NCBI GenBank assembly: GCA_910586875.1
Contig: CAJUJI010000010.1
Coordinates: 1 to 37,894 of the forward strand
Reading direction: 5' to 3'
Origin: an uncultured Anaerotruncus sp.
Lineage (GTDB): Bacteria; Bacillota; Clostridia; Oscillospirales; Ruminococcaceae
Length of the DNA stretch: 37,894 nt
Each line of letters begins with the position of its first letter. The first letter of the stretch is position 1. The notes beneath the pieces are model-generated. The model was not told the origin of the DNA. It searched no databases and worked only from the letters and a program-made list of their open reading frames with translations. The position numbers were made by a program, and so were the translations under genes. Positions 7,515-14,732 of the stretch are shown here, in pieces.

Positions 7515-7796
7515 ATGATGCTCCATGAACCTTTAGAAAATCCGAATATGCGCGATCATCCGCAAGCTGCCGCCTGGCAGTGGCTTGCAGAGCTGGTCCA
7601 TGTTCCGGTGGAGGAGCTTGCACAGATCAACCTTGAGCAAATCAAGCCGTTATGTGATGAGAACGGAAACGAATATTTAAAAGAATCCTATTACTTTACC
7701 GTTACAACAACCTATGGCGCACAGCTGGAGATTCCGCAAACATCCCCCTATTTTTCGGAGCTGATGACGCGTCTTTGGCAGGCAAAACTATGTTAA
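7515..7796 (+). CDS. Hypothetical 93-residue protein
   Basis: I do not recognise this protein. It is acidic, soluble in appearance, has no signal peptide or cysteine motif, and a likely helical N-terminal half (PQAAAWQWLAELVHVPVEELA) followed by strands (YYFTVTTTYGAQLEI). Two adjacent ATGs (7515, 7518) follow AAAGGCGGG. It overlaps the pyridoxal kinase start by seven bases, so translation is likely coupled, which hints at a related role; this is inference only. The longer open frame upstream to 7287 runs over the divergent small gene and is not supported. Confidence 0.6.
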   Translation: MMLHEPLENPNMRDHPQAAAWQWLAELVHVPVEELAQINLEQIKPLCDENGNEYLKESYYFTVTTTYGAQLEIPQTSPYFSELMTRLWQAKLC

Positions 7797-8653
7797 GCCG
7801 GCCGCCGCGCATCGCCGCAATTCATGGTTTGGCGGGCTTTGGCAGGAGCTCGCTGTCGGTGGTGATTCCAACCTTGTCGGCAATGGGGGTGCAGGTCTGC
7901 CCGATCCCAACCGCCGTGCTCTCCACCCATACCGGCGGCTTGGGCGAGGTGGAATACCGCGATCTGACCGATTATATCCGGCCTTGTGTTGCGCACTACC
8001 AGTCGCTGGAGCTGTCGTTTGAAGGAGTCTATTCCGGCTTTCTCTCGAATCCAGCGCAGGTGGATGACGTAAAGACGCTCATTGCCGCCTATCCGCAAGC
8101 GCTTGTTGTGGTAGACCCTGTAATGGGCGACCATGGCAGGCTCTACCGCACCTACACCCCCGCGTTGACCGAAAGAATCCGCGAGCTGGTGACCGCGGCT
8201 GCGGTCATCACGCCAAACCCTACGGAGGCTTCCATTCTATTAAAGGAGCAATACCAGCATGACCCGATTGCCCGCCAACCACTAAAAAGTAAGCTGGTAC
8301 GCCTGTCCGAGCTGGGGCCGCGCTATGTGGTCATCACCGGAGTCGAGCTGGTTTCGGGCGGCTGTGCAAATGTGGGTTACGACCGCACGCAAAATGCGTT
8401 TTGGTGTGTGCGCTATGATTATGTGCCGACCAACTACCCAGGGACAGGGGATATTTTCGCGTCGGTGCTCACCGGTGCGATGGTTACAGGAGATAGCTTC
8501 CCCATGGCGATGGGTAGAGCAACACAATTTGTTGAAACTGCAATAAAAATTACATTTAGTTATGGAACGGATCCACGCCATGGAGTGATGCTAGAAAAAT
8601 GTCTGGGGCTGTTGACCCAGCATGAGGTGATGAAAAATTACGAGCTTCTTTAA
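7790..8653 (+). CDS. pdxY: Pyridoxal/pyridoxamine kinase
   Basis: A 287-residue kinase of the ribokinase superfamily, vitamin B6 branch. It phosphorylates pyridoxal and related vitamers with ATP in the salvage of pyridoxal phosphate. Visible are the N-terminal HGLAGFGRSSLSVVIPTLS, substrate-side AVLSTHTGG, the DPVMGDHGRLY segment, PNPTEA, and the ATP/catalytic motif PGTGDIFASVLTG near the C-terminus. Length fits the family. ATG 7790 is preferred over the in-frame TTG at 7775 because the protein then begins right before the conserved first strand; it overlaps the preceding gene. A terminator follows at 8692-8725. Some family members phosphorylate hydroxymethylpyrimidine instead, so the substrate is less certain than the class. 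Confidence 0.85.
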   Translation: MLSRPPRIAAIHGLAGFGRSSLSVVIPTLSAMGVQVCPIPTAVLSTHTGGLGEVEYRDLTDYIRPCVAHYQSLELSFEGVYSGFLSNPAQVDDVKTLIAAYPQALVVVDPVMGDHGRLYRTYTPALTERIRELVTAAAVITPNPTEASILLKEQYQHDPIARQPLKSKLVRLSELGPRYVVITGVELVSGGCANVGYDRTQNAFWCVRYDYVPTNYPGTGDIFASVLTGAMVTGDSFPMAMGRATQFVETAIKITFSYGTDPRHGVMLEKCLGLLTQHEVMKNYELL

Positions 8654-8691
8654 GCCGGTGTGCATCGCATCGGCGGCAGGTGGATTTCATA

Positions 8692-8725
8692 AAAAAAGCA
8701 AGGCCCATGCGAGCCTTGCTTTTTT
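8692..8725. terminator. Bidirectional terminator between pdxY and the lipoprotein gene
   Basis: Stem 8692-8704 with 8713-8725 (core AGCAAGGC/GCCTTGCT), eight-base loop, A-tract on the left and T-tract on the right, so it can end transcripts from both converging genes. The 155-base gap 8654-8808 holds nothing else I can support. Confidence 0.85.
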
Positions 8726-8808
8726 ACGTCCAGAGATCCCCCTGAACCCTGTCACTTTAAAAGAACCACAAAATTTTGAAGTTGCTGCTGTGATTGTATG
8801 CGAGAAAA

Positions 8809-9846
8809 TCAGACCTTCAATTTGCTGGGGGTATAGCGGCTGAACGCTTTCTCATTAAAGGTAACACCGCTCAGTGTGTTGGCCCACTCCTTGACAAGCT
8901 CATTGTAAGCCTCACCGCGCAGCTGCTCGGTCAAATTCATCTTGCGGGATTCAAAATCGTTGGGATTTTCATTGATGTCATACCGTACAAACATATACAT
9001 CCCGGTTTCACTTTCGGCAATGGTCGGTTCGCCGAGCGGCGCGTCAAAAATTGCCTTTACAATGGTGTCATCATACTGGGGGTTGCTCTTGCTTACAAAG
9101 GTGTAGGAGCTGCCAGGCTCGGGTTTGGTCAGCGAATCGGGGTCGCTGGAGGCTTCCTTGTGCGCCTCGAATACAACCTCCTCCATGTCCTCGCCAGCCT
9201 TCGCCTTTTCATAGTACTTCTGGATCATTTCGCGGGTGTCCTTCTCGTTCTTAGCGCGAACCTCTTCATCCTCGGAGGTAGAGAAATACAGCGGAATCAC
9301 CAGAATTTTGGTCCAATCCTCGTTAAACTGCTGCCGCAGCTCACTCTCTGGTACCTCAAGCTCTCCGCCTTCTCCATAAAGCTTTTCAAACAGCGCCATC
9401 CGCTTGCTGGTATTCGCCATCGTTTGCTCATAGGAACTGCGCGAGACACCATTCTGCTCATAGCTTTCCCCCACATACATCCAGAACATCTCAATGTTCT
9501 GCTGTAAAACCTGCTGGGTTTGCGCATCAAGGGTGAGCCCCATCTCGTCAAACTTCTGCTCCACCGCAATATACTCGTTGAGCAGCTGTCGCGAGGCGGA
9601 TACAATTTTGTCCGAAACTGAAACGCCGTCCACCTGCTCCTTGAGCGGATTTTTTACATCAGACGAAATTTCCGCCGTTTCACTGTAGTAGCTCCCCAAC
9701 AGAGAGCTGATATAAACGCCCGCAGGTACCGTTGTTTCATGATACTGTGCAACCCAATTGGTGTCCTCGCCGATTCTACAACCGCCGAGCACCCCGGCTG
9801 CCAGCGCAGCCATACCAAATGCAGTTGCTCTTTTCCATAACTTCAT
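8809..9846 (-). CDS. Foldase-like lipoprotein (SurA/PrsA-like)
   Basis: A 345-residue exported lipoprotein. The signal peptide runs MKLWKRATAFGMAALAAGVLGGC with lipobox LGGC and C23 as the lipidated residue. The body resembles PrsA/SurA-type chaperones: a helical N-terminal part (about 50-180), then a parvulin-like segment (about 195-300) with GSSYTFVSKSNPQYDDTIVKA and a closing helix. Classical parvulin active-site residues are not obvious, so catalytic prolyl isomerase activity is doubtful, while a chaperone role outside the membrane is plausible. ATG 9846 follows TAGGAGGAAG; the longer frame upstream crosses the promoter. It has its own promoter at 9941-9969. Confidence 0.7.
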   Translation of the reverse strand: MKLWKRATAFGMAALAAGVLGGCRIGEDTNWVAQYHETTVPAGVYISSLLGSYYSETAEISSDVKNPLKEQVDGVSVSDKIVSASRQLLNEYIAVEQKFDEMGLTLDAQTQQVLQQNIEMFWMYVGESYEQNGVSRSSYEQTMANTSKRMALFEKLYGEGGELEVPESELRQQFNEDWTKILVIPLYFSTSEDEEVRAKNEKDTREMIQKYYEKAKAGEDMEEVVFEAHKEASSDPDSLTKPEPGSSYTFVSKSNPQYDDTIVKAIFDAPLGEPTIAESETGMYMFVRYDINENPNDFESRKMNLTEQLRGEAYNELVKEWANTLSGVTFNEKAFSRYTPSKLKV

Positions 9847-9940
9847 TTGACTTCCTCCTAGACTTCCTGCATATCGCAGGGAATCGCCTTTTGACAGATA
9901 ACGCCGGTAAGCGGCGCTTTGACCGTCTACATACCAAGGT

Positions 9941-9969
9941 ATTATACAACGTCTTGCAGCAAAAGTCCA
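9941..9969 (-). promoter_or_regulatory. Promoter of the foldase-like lipoprotein gene
   Basis: On the minus strand, TGGACT (9964-9969), 17 bases, then a perfect TATAAT (9941-9946). The leader down to the start contains two short hairpins, CGCCG/CGGCG and CCTGC/GCAGG. Confidence 0.6.
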
Positions 9970-10025
9970 TAACAAATTATGAACAATTCTGGAAAGACCC
10001 GCCTGCAAAGCGATTTGTGCGCCAA

Positions 10026-10838
10026 TTACCTGTGTTTTTTTGCACCCGGCTTATCCCGTTTTTTTGTCCGCTTTGCCTTGCGGCGGGCGGCGGCTTTGGC
10101 AGCCTTCTTCTGCTCGTAGATACGCCGCTGTATTTTGCCCTCCCGCTGTTCCTGCTGCCACTGTACATCGTGTGCGTGCCGCGCGCTCTTTGCCGGAGAT
10201 TGCAGCAACCTATGCAAAGGGGAGCCTGCAGCTTTCAGTGGCCTTTTGCAGTGGTTTATCAGCGTGCAGCTTCCCTGCTGCTTCTCCAGATAAAATACCT
10301 TGACGGCCTGCATTTGCGCATCCCTTGAGTTGGCAGCAGCCTTTTCGTCAGGCGGCAACACCGCAAGCTCTACAAGGTAGCAGTCGCACTGATACGGGCG
10401 GGCGTAGAGGTCCCGCTGAAAGCTTCGTGCCACCTCTCCTGCACACTGGGTTAGAAATTCGCGGTACAATGCTTTCTCCACCTGAAATTCCGATTTGCTG
10501 TAAGCAGGGTCAACCGTGCGCAGACAGAAAAAATATCCGGGGACAGGATGGCGGTAATCGCCAATATTTTTTATAGAAACCTGAAACAGCACCCCGCGGC
10601 GAAGGACAGCCTCCCCATTTCGGATGCGTGCAAGCCGTGGATCGGGAATCAGCTGGTCCAGCACCCCCATCAGCGCAAGCGGTATTAGAATCAGTAGCGC
10701 AGCGATGCCGGAGTTTGGCTCCAAAAGCAGCAGAAGAAGCTCGATAAGCGCGGCGCCTGCAAGCAGCAACAGTGCGTTACACAGACGGTCCAACCAATGC
10801 GGGCAGTAAAGCTGGAAGGTGCGCGTACAATTGGGCAA
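10026..10838 (-). CDS. Membrane protein of unknown function with two helices and a basic tail
   Basis: A protein of about 270 residues that I do not recognise. It has two hydrophobic helices near the N-terminus (about 20-38 and 43-61: LCNALLLLAGAALIELLLLLL and GIAALLILIPLALMGVL), a cytoplasmic-looking middle domain with GDYRHPVPGYFFCLRTVDP, and a highly basic C-terminus (KAAKAAARRKAKRTKKRDK) suited to RNA or nucleoid binding. The start is uncertain. The first standard start is TTG 10838, which has no ribosome site. A strong GGAGGTGAT lies nine bases before an in-frame ATA at 10869-10871, which would add MKKFGHYETIQ. No ATG or GTG exists in frame there. Divergent from the S10 operon. Confidence 0.6.
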   Translation of the reverse strand: MPNCTRTFQLYCPHWLDRLCNALLLLAGAALIELLLLLLEPNSGIAALLILIPLALMGVLDQLIPDPRLARIRNGEAVLRRGVLFQVSIKNIGDYRHPVPGYFFCLRTVDPAYSKSEFQVEKALYREFLTQCAGEVARSFQRDLYARPYQCDCYLVELAVLPPDEKAAANSRDAQMQAVKVFYLEKQQGSCTLINHCKRPLKAAGSPLHRLLQSPAKSARHAHDVQWQQEQREGKIQRRIYEQKKAAKAAARRKAKRTKKRDKPGAKKHR

Positions 10839-11019
10839 CTGGATGGTTTCATAATGTCCAAACTTTTTTATGAGGAATCACCTCCCCAATAAATAGTTTA
10901 GCATAATCTGGCAAGAATAAATAGGGGTTATCGCGGACAGGGAAAAATACTGCACAAAATCTTGCCGAAATTATTCCAAAAATTTTTGTGGGATTTTACG
11001 AACTTTTTCAAAAAAATAC

Positions 11020-11048
11020 TTGCAATCTGCCAATTGCTATGGTATTAT
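11020..11048 (+). promoter_or_regulatory. Promoter of the S10 ribosomal operon
   Basis: TTGCAA (11020-11025), 17 bases, TATTAT (11043-11048) preceded by TGG (extended -10). An overlapping TATAAT at 11046-11051 is the alternative -10 with a 20-base spacer. The upstream bases are very AT-rich, as in strong UP elements. Confidence 0.6.
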
Positions 11049-11051
11049 AAT

Positions 11052-11364
11052 CAAGCGTGACTGCACAAGATATGCGTTGATGCGGGAGGTGGCTGCCCTG
11101 TGAGGCAGGAAATTTCCGCGGAGTATGTCCGATTTTAAACCGGGCGACTTTAATACTGAACAAAGCCTGCATGACGGCTCCTGCCAATTTGGGGGTGCCG
11201 GCAGCGGTGTGGGGATTTGCCCCGCGACGGTATGTAAAGTCCGATAAACGCTTCCGTTTACCGGATTTTTTGTATGCTAAGCCGCGAAACACACGGAACG
11301 GTGTGCAGGGAATATCAGTCCTTAAAGCGTCGTCATGTAACACATTCAAGGAGGCGATGTTAAA
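11052..11364 (+). promoter_or_regulatory. Long untranslated leader of the S10 operon
   Basis: About 310 bases between the promoter and rpsJ hold no supported gene. Visible structure: a seven-base pairing GGCAGGA (11104-11110) with TCCTGCC (11179-11185), a GGAAATTTCC palindrome (11108-11117), and a terminator-like hairpin at 11240-11271. Leaders of this size before rpsJ often carry autogenous control by a ribosomal protein; which protein acts here is unknown. Confidence 0.5.
11240..11271 (+). terminator. Attenuator-like hairpin in the S10 leader
   Basis: TCCG-A-TAAACG, loop CTTC, CGTTTA-C-CGGA, followed at once by six T (11266-11271). Ten base pairs with one A-C mismatch, about 95 bases before rpsJ. 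It has the form of a Rho-independent terminator, inside an operon that must be transcribed, so it suggests regulated read-through. Confidence 0.55.
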
Positions 11365-11676
11365 GTGGCAGTCAAAGAAAAAATCAGAATCAGGCTCAAA
11401 GGGTATGACCACCAGCTGGTGGACGCAGCATCGGAGAAGATCGTTGAGACCGCTAAGCGCACAGGCGCTCGCGTTTCCGGCCCGATCCCGCTGCCGACCG
11501 AAAAGGAGATTATCACCATCCTGCGCGCTGTCCATAAGTACAAGGATAGCCGTGAGCAGTTTGAGATGAGAACCCATAAGCGGCTCATTGATATTCTGCG
11601 CCCCTCCAACAAGACTGTTGAGGCACTCACCGGTTTGGAGCTGCCTGCCGGCGTGGAAATTGAGATTAAGCTCTGA
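11365..11676 (+). CDS. rpsJ: 30S ribosomal protein S10
   Basis: A 103-residue S10/NusE protein, full length, with KIRIRLKGYDHQLVD, the loop around ARVSGPIPLPTEKE and the HKRLIDI strand. It sits in the 30S head and also acts as NusE in antitermination. The start is GTG 11365 with AAGGAGG ten bases upstream. It is the first gene of the superoperon, after a long leader. Confidence 0.95.
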   Translation: MAVKEKIRIRLKGYDHQLVDAASEKIVETAKRTGARVSGPIPLPTEKEIITILRAVHKYKDSREQFEMRTHKRLIDILRPSNKTVEALTGLELPAGVEIEIKL

Positions 11677-11694
11677 TTTTAGGCAAACCCCGAC

Positions 11695-11733
11695 GACGGT
11701 ATCCGCCGTCAGGTCATGTTGGCAAATGCCAAC
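11695..11733 (+). other. Two hairpins between rpsJ and rplC
   Basis: GACGG (11695-11699) pairs with CCGTC (11706-11710), and GTTGGC (11718-11723) pairs with GCCAAC (11728-11733) around loop AAAT. No T-tract follows. They may stabilise or process the transcript between rpsJ and rplC. Confidence 0.45.
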
Positions 11734-11757
11734 CAATAACCGTAGGAGGTAAAAGGT

Positions 11758-12390
11758 ATGCAAAAGTGCATCGTAGGCAAAAAGATTGGTATGACCCAGC
11801 TTTTTGATGCAAACGGCAAGGTGATCCCTGTAACCGTTGTGGAGGCAGGCCCCTGCGTTGTCGTCCAGAGAAAGACAACCGAAAACGATGGCTATGAAGC
11901 TGTGCAGCTCGGTTTTGGCGACATCAGCGACAAGGCTGTCAACAAGCCGATGAAGGGACATTTTGCAAAGGCAGACGTCGCCAACAAGCGCGAGCTGCGC
12001 GAGTTCCGGCTGGAGGATTGCTCGGTACTGAGCGTGGGCGACATCATTAAGGCAGACACCTTCGCAGTGGGCGACGCGGTGGATGTTGTGGGCACCTCGA
12101 AAGGTAAAGGCTATGCCGGTACCATCAAGCGCTACAACTTCGGCCGGCTCAAGGAAACCCACGGCAGCGGTCCTGTTGCAAGACATCAGGGTTCTATGGG
12201 CGCCTGCTCGGATCCGTCCCGCGTGTTCAAGGGCAAAAAGATGCCTGGTCACCTGGGTGCTGAGCGCGTAACCGTACAGAATCTGGAAATTGTAAAGGTA
12301 GACGCTGAAAACAACCTAATTGCTATCAAGGGCGCAATCCCAGGGCCAAAGGGCGGCGTGGTCTGCATCTGCGATAGTGTGAAAGCGTAA
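11758..12390 (+). CDS. rplC: 50S ribosomal protein L3
   Basis: A 210-residue L3 with the N-terminal KKIGMTQLFDANGKVIPVT, the long central loop around HGSGPVARHQGSMGACSDPSRVFKGKKMPGHLG (the extension reaching the peptidyl transferase region) and the AIPGPKGG C-terminal motif. One of the first proteins to assemble on 23S rRNA. AGGAGG lies eight bases before the ATG. The preceding gap of 81 bases carries two hairpins. Confidence 0.96.
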   Translation: MQKCIVGKKIGMTQLFDANGKVIPVTVVEAGPCVVVQRKTTENDGYEAVQLGFGDISDKAVNKPMKGHFAKADVANKRELREFRLEDCSVLSVGDIIKADTFAVGDAVDVVGTSKGKGYAGTIKRYNFGRLKETHGSGPVARHQGSMGACSDPSRVFKGKKMPGHLGAERVTVQNLEIVKVDAENNLIAIKGAIPGPKGGVVCICDSVKA

Positions 12391-12407
12391 GGGAAGGAGG
12401 AAGCATC

Positions 12408-13031
12408 ATGCCAAAGGTTAATGTTTATGATATGGCCGGCAAGAATGTCGGAGAGATCGAGCTTTCCGAGGCGGTCTTTGGTATCAAGCCCAACCCTGCG
12501 GTTGTTCATCAGGTAGTTGTCAATTATCTGGCTAACCAGCGCCAGGGAACCCAGTCCACCCTGACCCGCACCGAGGTTTCGGGCGGCGGCAGAAAGCCCT
12601 GGAGACAAAAAGGCACCGGACATGCCCGTCAAGGCTCCATCCGTGCACCACAGTGGCGTAAGGGTGGCATCGCACTCGGCCCTAAGCCGCGCGATTACAG
12701 CTACACCCTCAACCGGAAGGTGAAACGGCTGGCAATTAAATCGGTCTTTTCGGATAAGGTGCTTACCGGCGACCTGATTGTTGTGGACAACATCCAGGTA
12801 GAGGGCTTTAAGACCCGTTCGGTTGTAGAGATGCTCAAGGCGCTCGGCGCAGAGAAAAAGGCGCTGATCGTAATGCCGGAGCACAATCTGCAATTCATCA
12901 AATCCGCGGCGAATATCCCGGGCGTGAAAACCGCTCTGGTGAACACCATCAACGTTTACGACATCGTAAACTGCGATAAGTTTATCGTCGCCAAGGATGC
13001 GATTGCGAAAATCGAGGAGGTGTACGCATAA
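12408..13031 (+). CDS. rplD: 50S ribosomal protein L4
   Basis: A 207-residue L4/L1e protein with the conserved loop TRTEVSGGGRKPWRQKGTGHARQGSIRAPQWRKGG that lines the peptide exit tunnel. In enterobacteria L4 also represses the S10 operon through its leader; whether it does so here is unknown. GGAAGGAGG precedes the ATG. Its stop TAA shares one base with the rplW start. Confidence 0.96.
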   Translation: MPKVNVYDMAGKNVGEIELSEAVFGIKPNPAVVHQVVVNYLANQRQGTQSTLTRTEVSGGGRKPWRQKGTGHARQGSIRAPQWRKGGIALGPKPRDYSYTLNRKVKRLAIKSVFSDKVLTGDLIVVDNIQVEGFKTRSVVEMLKALGAEKKALIVMPEHNLQFIKSAANIPGVKTALVNTINVYDIVNCDKFIVAKDAIAKIEEVYA

Positions 13032-13327
13032 TGAAGGCACCACAGGATATCATCATCCGCCCGGTCATCACCGAGGCTTCTATGGCAAATGTGCAGCTGA
13101 AAAAGTACACCTTTAAGGTTGCAAAGGATGCCAACAAAATTGAAATCGCAAAGGCAGTAGAGGCGCTGTTTCCTGGCGTCAAGGTTGCAAAGGTCAACAC
13201 CATGAACTGCCGCGGCCGCTTTAAGAGAATGGGCCGCTATGCTGGCTATACCGCTTCCAGCAAGAAGGCGATTGTGACATTGACAGAGGGCTCTAAAACC
13301 ATCGAGTTCTTCGACACCATGTTCTAA
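13031..13327 (+). CDS. rplW: 50S ribosomal protein L23
   Basis: A 98-residue L23, full length, starting APQDIIIRPVITEAS and with the KVNTMNCRGRFKRMGR loop. It sits at the tunnel exit and docks trigger factor, SRP and SecYEG. It overlaps rplD by one base and GAGGAGG lies just upstream. After its stop the operon is interrupted by a 241-base non-coding insertion. Confidence 0.96.
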   Translation: MKAPQDIIIRPVITEASMANVQLKKYTFKVAKDANKIEIAKAVEALFPGVKVAKVNTMNCRGRFKRMGRYAGYTASSKKAIVTLTEGSKTIEFFDTMF

Positions 13328-13353
13328 TCCAGCCAAGGAGAAAGAACCAAAGA

Positions 13354-13537
13354 CAAAAAGTTTCGTCCACCTTTTTCAAAGGTGGCAGATTCCAAAGGCA
13401 GAGCCTTTGGCCGCTCGCCGCAGCGAGCGGAATGCCCTAGCGTTCAGGCGTATTTTGGAAAGGGTGAATTTTTGCCACAGGCAAAAGGCGAACAGACGCC
13501 GCGCATTCGCGCAGCGAGTATGGGGAACTCATCACCC
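13354..13537. repeat. Modular hairpin-array repeat, copy B, inside the ribosomal operon
   Basis: Fills most of the 241-base gap 13328-13568 between rplW and rplB. Perfect hairpins: 13367-13374/13378-13385 (loop TTC), 13392-13399/13403-13410 (loop AGA), 13411-13418/13423-13430 (loop CGCA), 13470-13476/13480-13486 (loop ACA), 13487-13490/13497-13500, 13501-13504/13509-13512 and 13522-13525/13534-13537. The 5' block resembles copy A (6981-7012), with a compensatory change in the first stem (CCGCC/GGCGG to CCACC/GGTGG), and 13448-13470 matches 7094-7115. The middle hairpins are unrelated in sequence. No T-tract follows the stems, so read-through is expected. Confidence 0.7.
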
Positions 13538-13568
13538 CGCTAACACAGTATGAGGAGAGTGAAACCGA

Positions 13569-14402
13569 ATGGCTATCAAAAGCTTTAAGCCGACAACCCC
13601 GTCGCGGCGGCAGATGACCGTCACCGATTACAGCGGGCTGTCGAAGGTTGCACCGGAAAAGAGTCTCCTGAAGGTTATCAAGAAACACTCCGGCCGCAAC
13701 AACACCGGTAGAATCACCGTTCGTCATCGCGGCGGCGGCAATCGCCGGAAATACCGTATCATCGATTTCAAACGGGATAAGGCAGATATGCCGGCAACCG
13801 TTTTGACCCTGGAGTATGATCCAAACCGGACCGCACACATTGCGCTGGTGCAGTATGAGGATGGCGAGAAACGCTACATCATCGCACCGAACGGCCTGAA
13901 GGTCGGCGATCAGGTGGTCTCCGGCGCAAAGGCGGACATCAAGCCAGGCAATGCGCTGCCAATGGTCAACATTCCGACCGGTACCTTTATCCACAACATC
14001 GAGCTGTATCCCGGCAAGGGCGCGCAGCTGGCTCGTTCGGCTGGCGTAATGGCACAGCTGATGGCGAAGGAAAACGGCTATGCACTGGTTCGTCTTCCCT
14101 CCGGTGAGCTGCGCAACATCCCAGAAATTTGCATCGCTACCATCGGTCAGGTCGGCAACATCGACTTTGAGAACGTCAATTATGGTAAGGCTGGCCGCCG
14201 CCGTCATATGGGCTGGCGTCCGACCGTCCGCGGCTCGGTCATGAACCCCTGCGACCATCCGCACGGCGGTGGTGAGGGCAAGAGCCCTGTTGGCCGTCCT
14301 GGTCCTGTTACCCCGTGGGGCAAGCCTGCACTGGGCTACAAGACTCGTGCAAAGCACAACCGCTCCGACAAGTTCATTGTCAAGCGGCGTAACACGAAAT
14401 AA
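13569..14402 (+). CDS. rplB: 50S ribosomal protein L2
   Basis: A 277-residue L2 with the RNA-binding domains and the C-terminal MNPCDHPHGGGEGKSP segment that approaches the peptidyl transferase centre, including the conserved histidine of HPHGGGEG. Needed for subunit joining. GAGGAGAG lies about nine bases before the ATG, so it keeps its own ribosome site after the hairpin insertion. Confidence 0.96.
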   Translation: MAIKSFKPTTPSRRQMTVTDYSGLSKVAPEKSLLKVIKKHSGRNNTGRITVRHRGGGNRRKYRIIDFKRDKADMPATVLTLEYDPNRTAHIALVQYEDGEKRYIIAPNGLKVGDQVVSGAKADIKPGNALPMVNIPTGTFIHNIELYPGKGAQLARSAGVMAQLMAKENGYALVRLPSGELRNIPEICIATIGQVGNIDFENVNYGKAGRRRHMGWRPTVRGSVMNPCDHPHGGGEGKSPVGRPGPVTPWGKPALGYKTRAKHNRSDKFIVKRRNTK

Positions 14403-14429
14403 GGCGGGCTGAAAGGAGGCAGATGACTT

Positions 14430-14705
14430 ATGGGTAGAAGTGTTAAAAAAGGACCTTTTGTGCAGCCCGTTCTGTTGGAAAGAGTCCAGAAGATGAACGA
14501 ATCCGGCGCGAAAAAACAGGTGCTGAAAACCTGGAGCCGCGCTTCAACAATATTCCCTGATTTTGTAGGGCATACCTTTGCGGTTCATGATGGCCGCAAG
14601 CATGTGCCGGTTTATGTGACAGAGGACATGGTTGGTCATAAGCTGGGCGAATTCGCCCCCACCAGAACCTATCGCGGTCACGCCGGCGCCAAAAAGACCA
14701 AATAA
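14430..14705 (+). CDS. rpsS: 30S ribosomal protein S19
   Basis: A 91-residue S19 beginning GRSVKKGPFV and containing FVGHTFAVHDGRKHVPVYVTEDMVGHKLGEF, the 30S-head region near the A-site finger. Full length. AAAGGAGG precedes the start; an ATG eight bases earlier is out of frame. Confidence 0.96.
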   Translation: MGRSVKKGPFVQPVLLERVQKMNESGAKKQVLKTWSRASTIFPDFVGHTFAVHDGRKHVPVYVTEDMVGHKLGEFAPTRTYRGHAGAKKTK

Positions 14706-14732
14706 AACGTGGCCGAAAGGAGGACCTCAACA

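Noticed and set aside
8794..9507. Plus-strand frame opposite the foldase-like lipoprotein gene
   Set aside because: It lacks a ribosome site and a recognisable product, while the minus strand has a lipobox, a good ribosome site and a promoter.
11190..11260. Part of the S10 leader (GCCCCGCGACGG) resembling a cobalamin riboswitch segment
   Set aside because: The other conserved blocks of that riboswitch are absent and the downstream gene is ribosomal.
11008..12252. 414-residue minus-strand frame over the S10 promoter, rpsJ and rplC
   Set aside because: Antisense shadow; it would cross the promoter and two conserved genes and resembles no protein family.
13354..13537. Hairpin array considered as a CRISPR array or a rho-independent terminator
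   Set aside because: There are no regularly spaced identical repeats, and no T-tract follows the stems.
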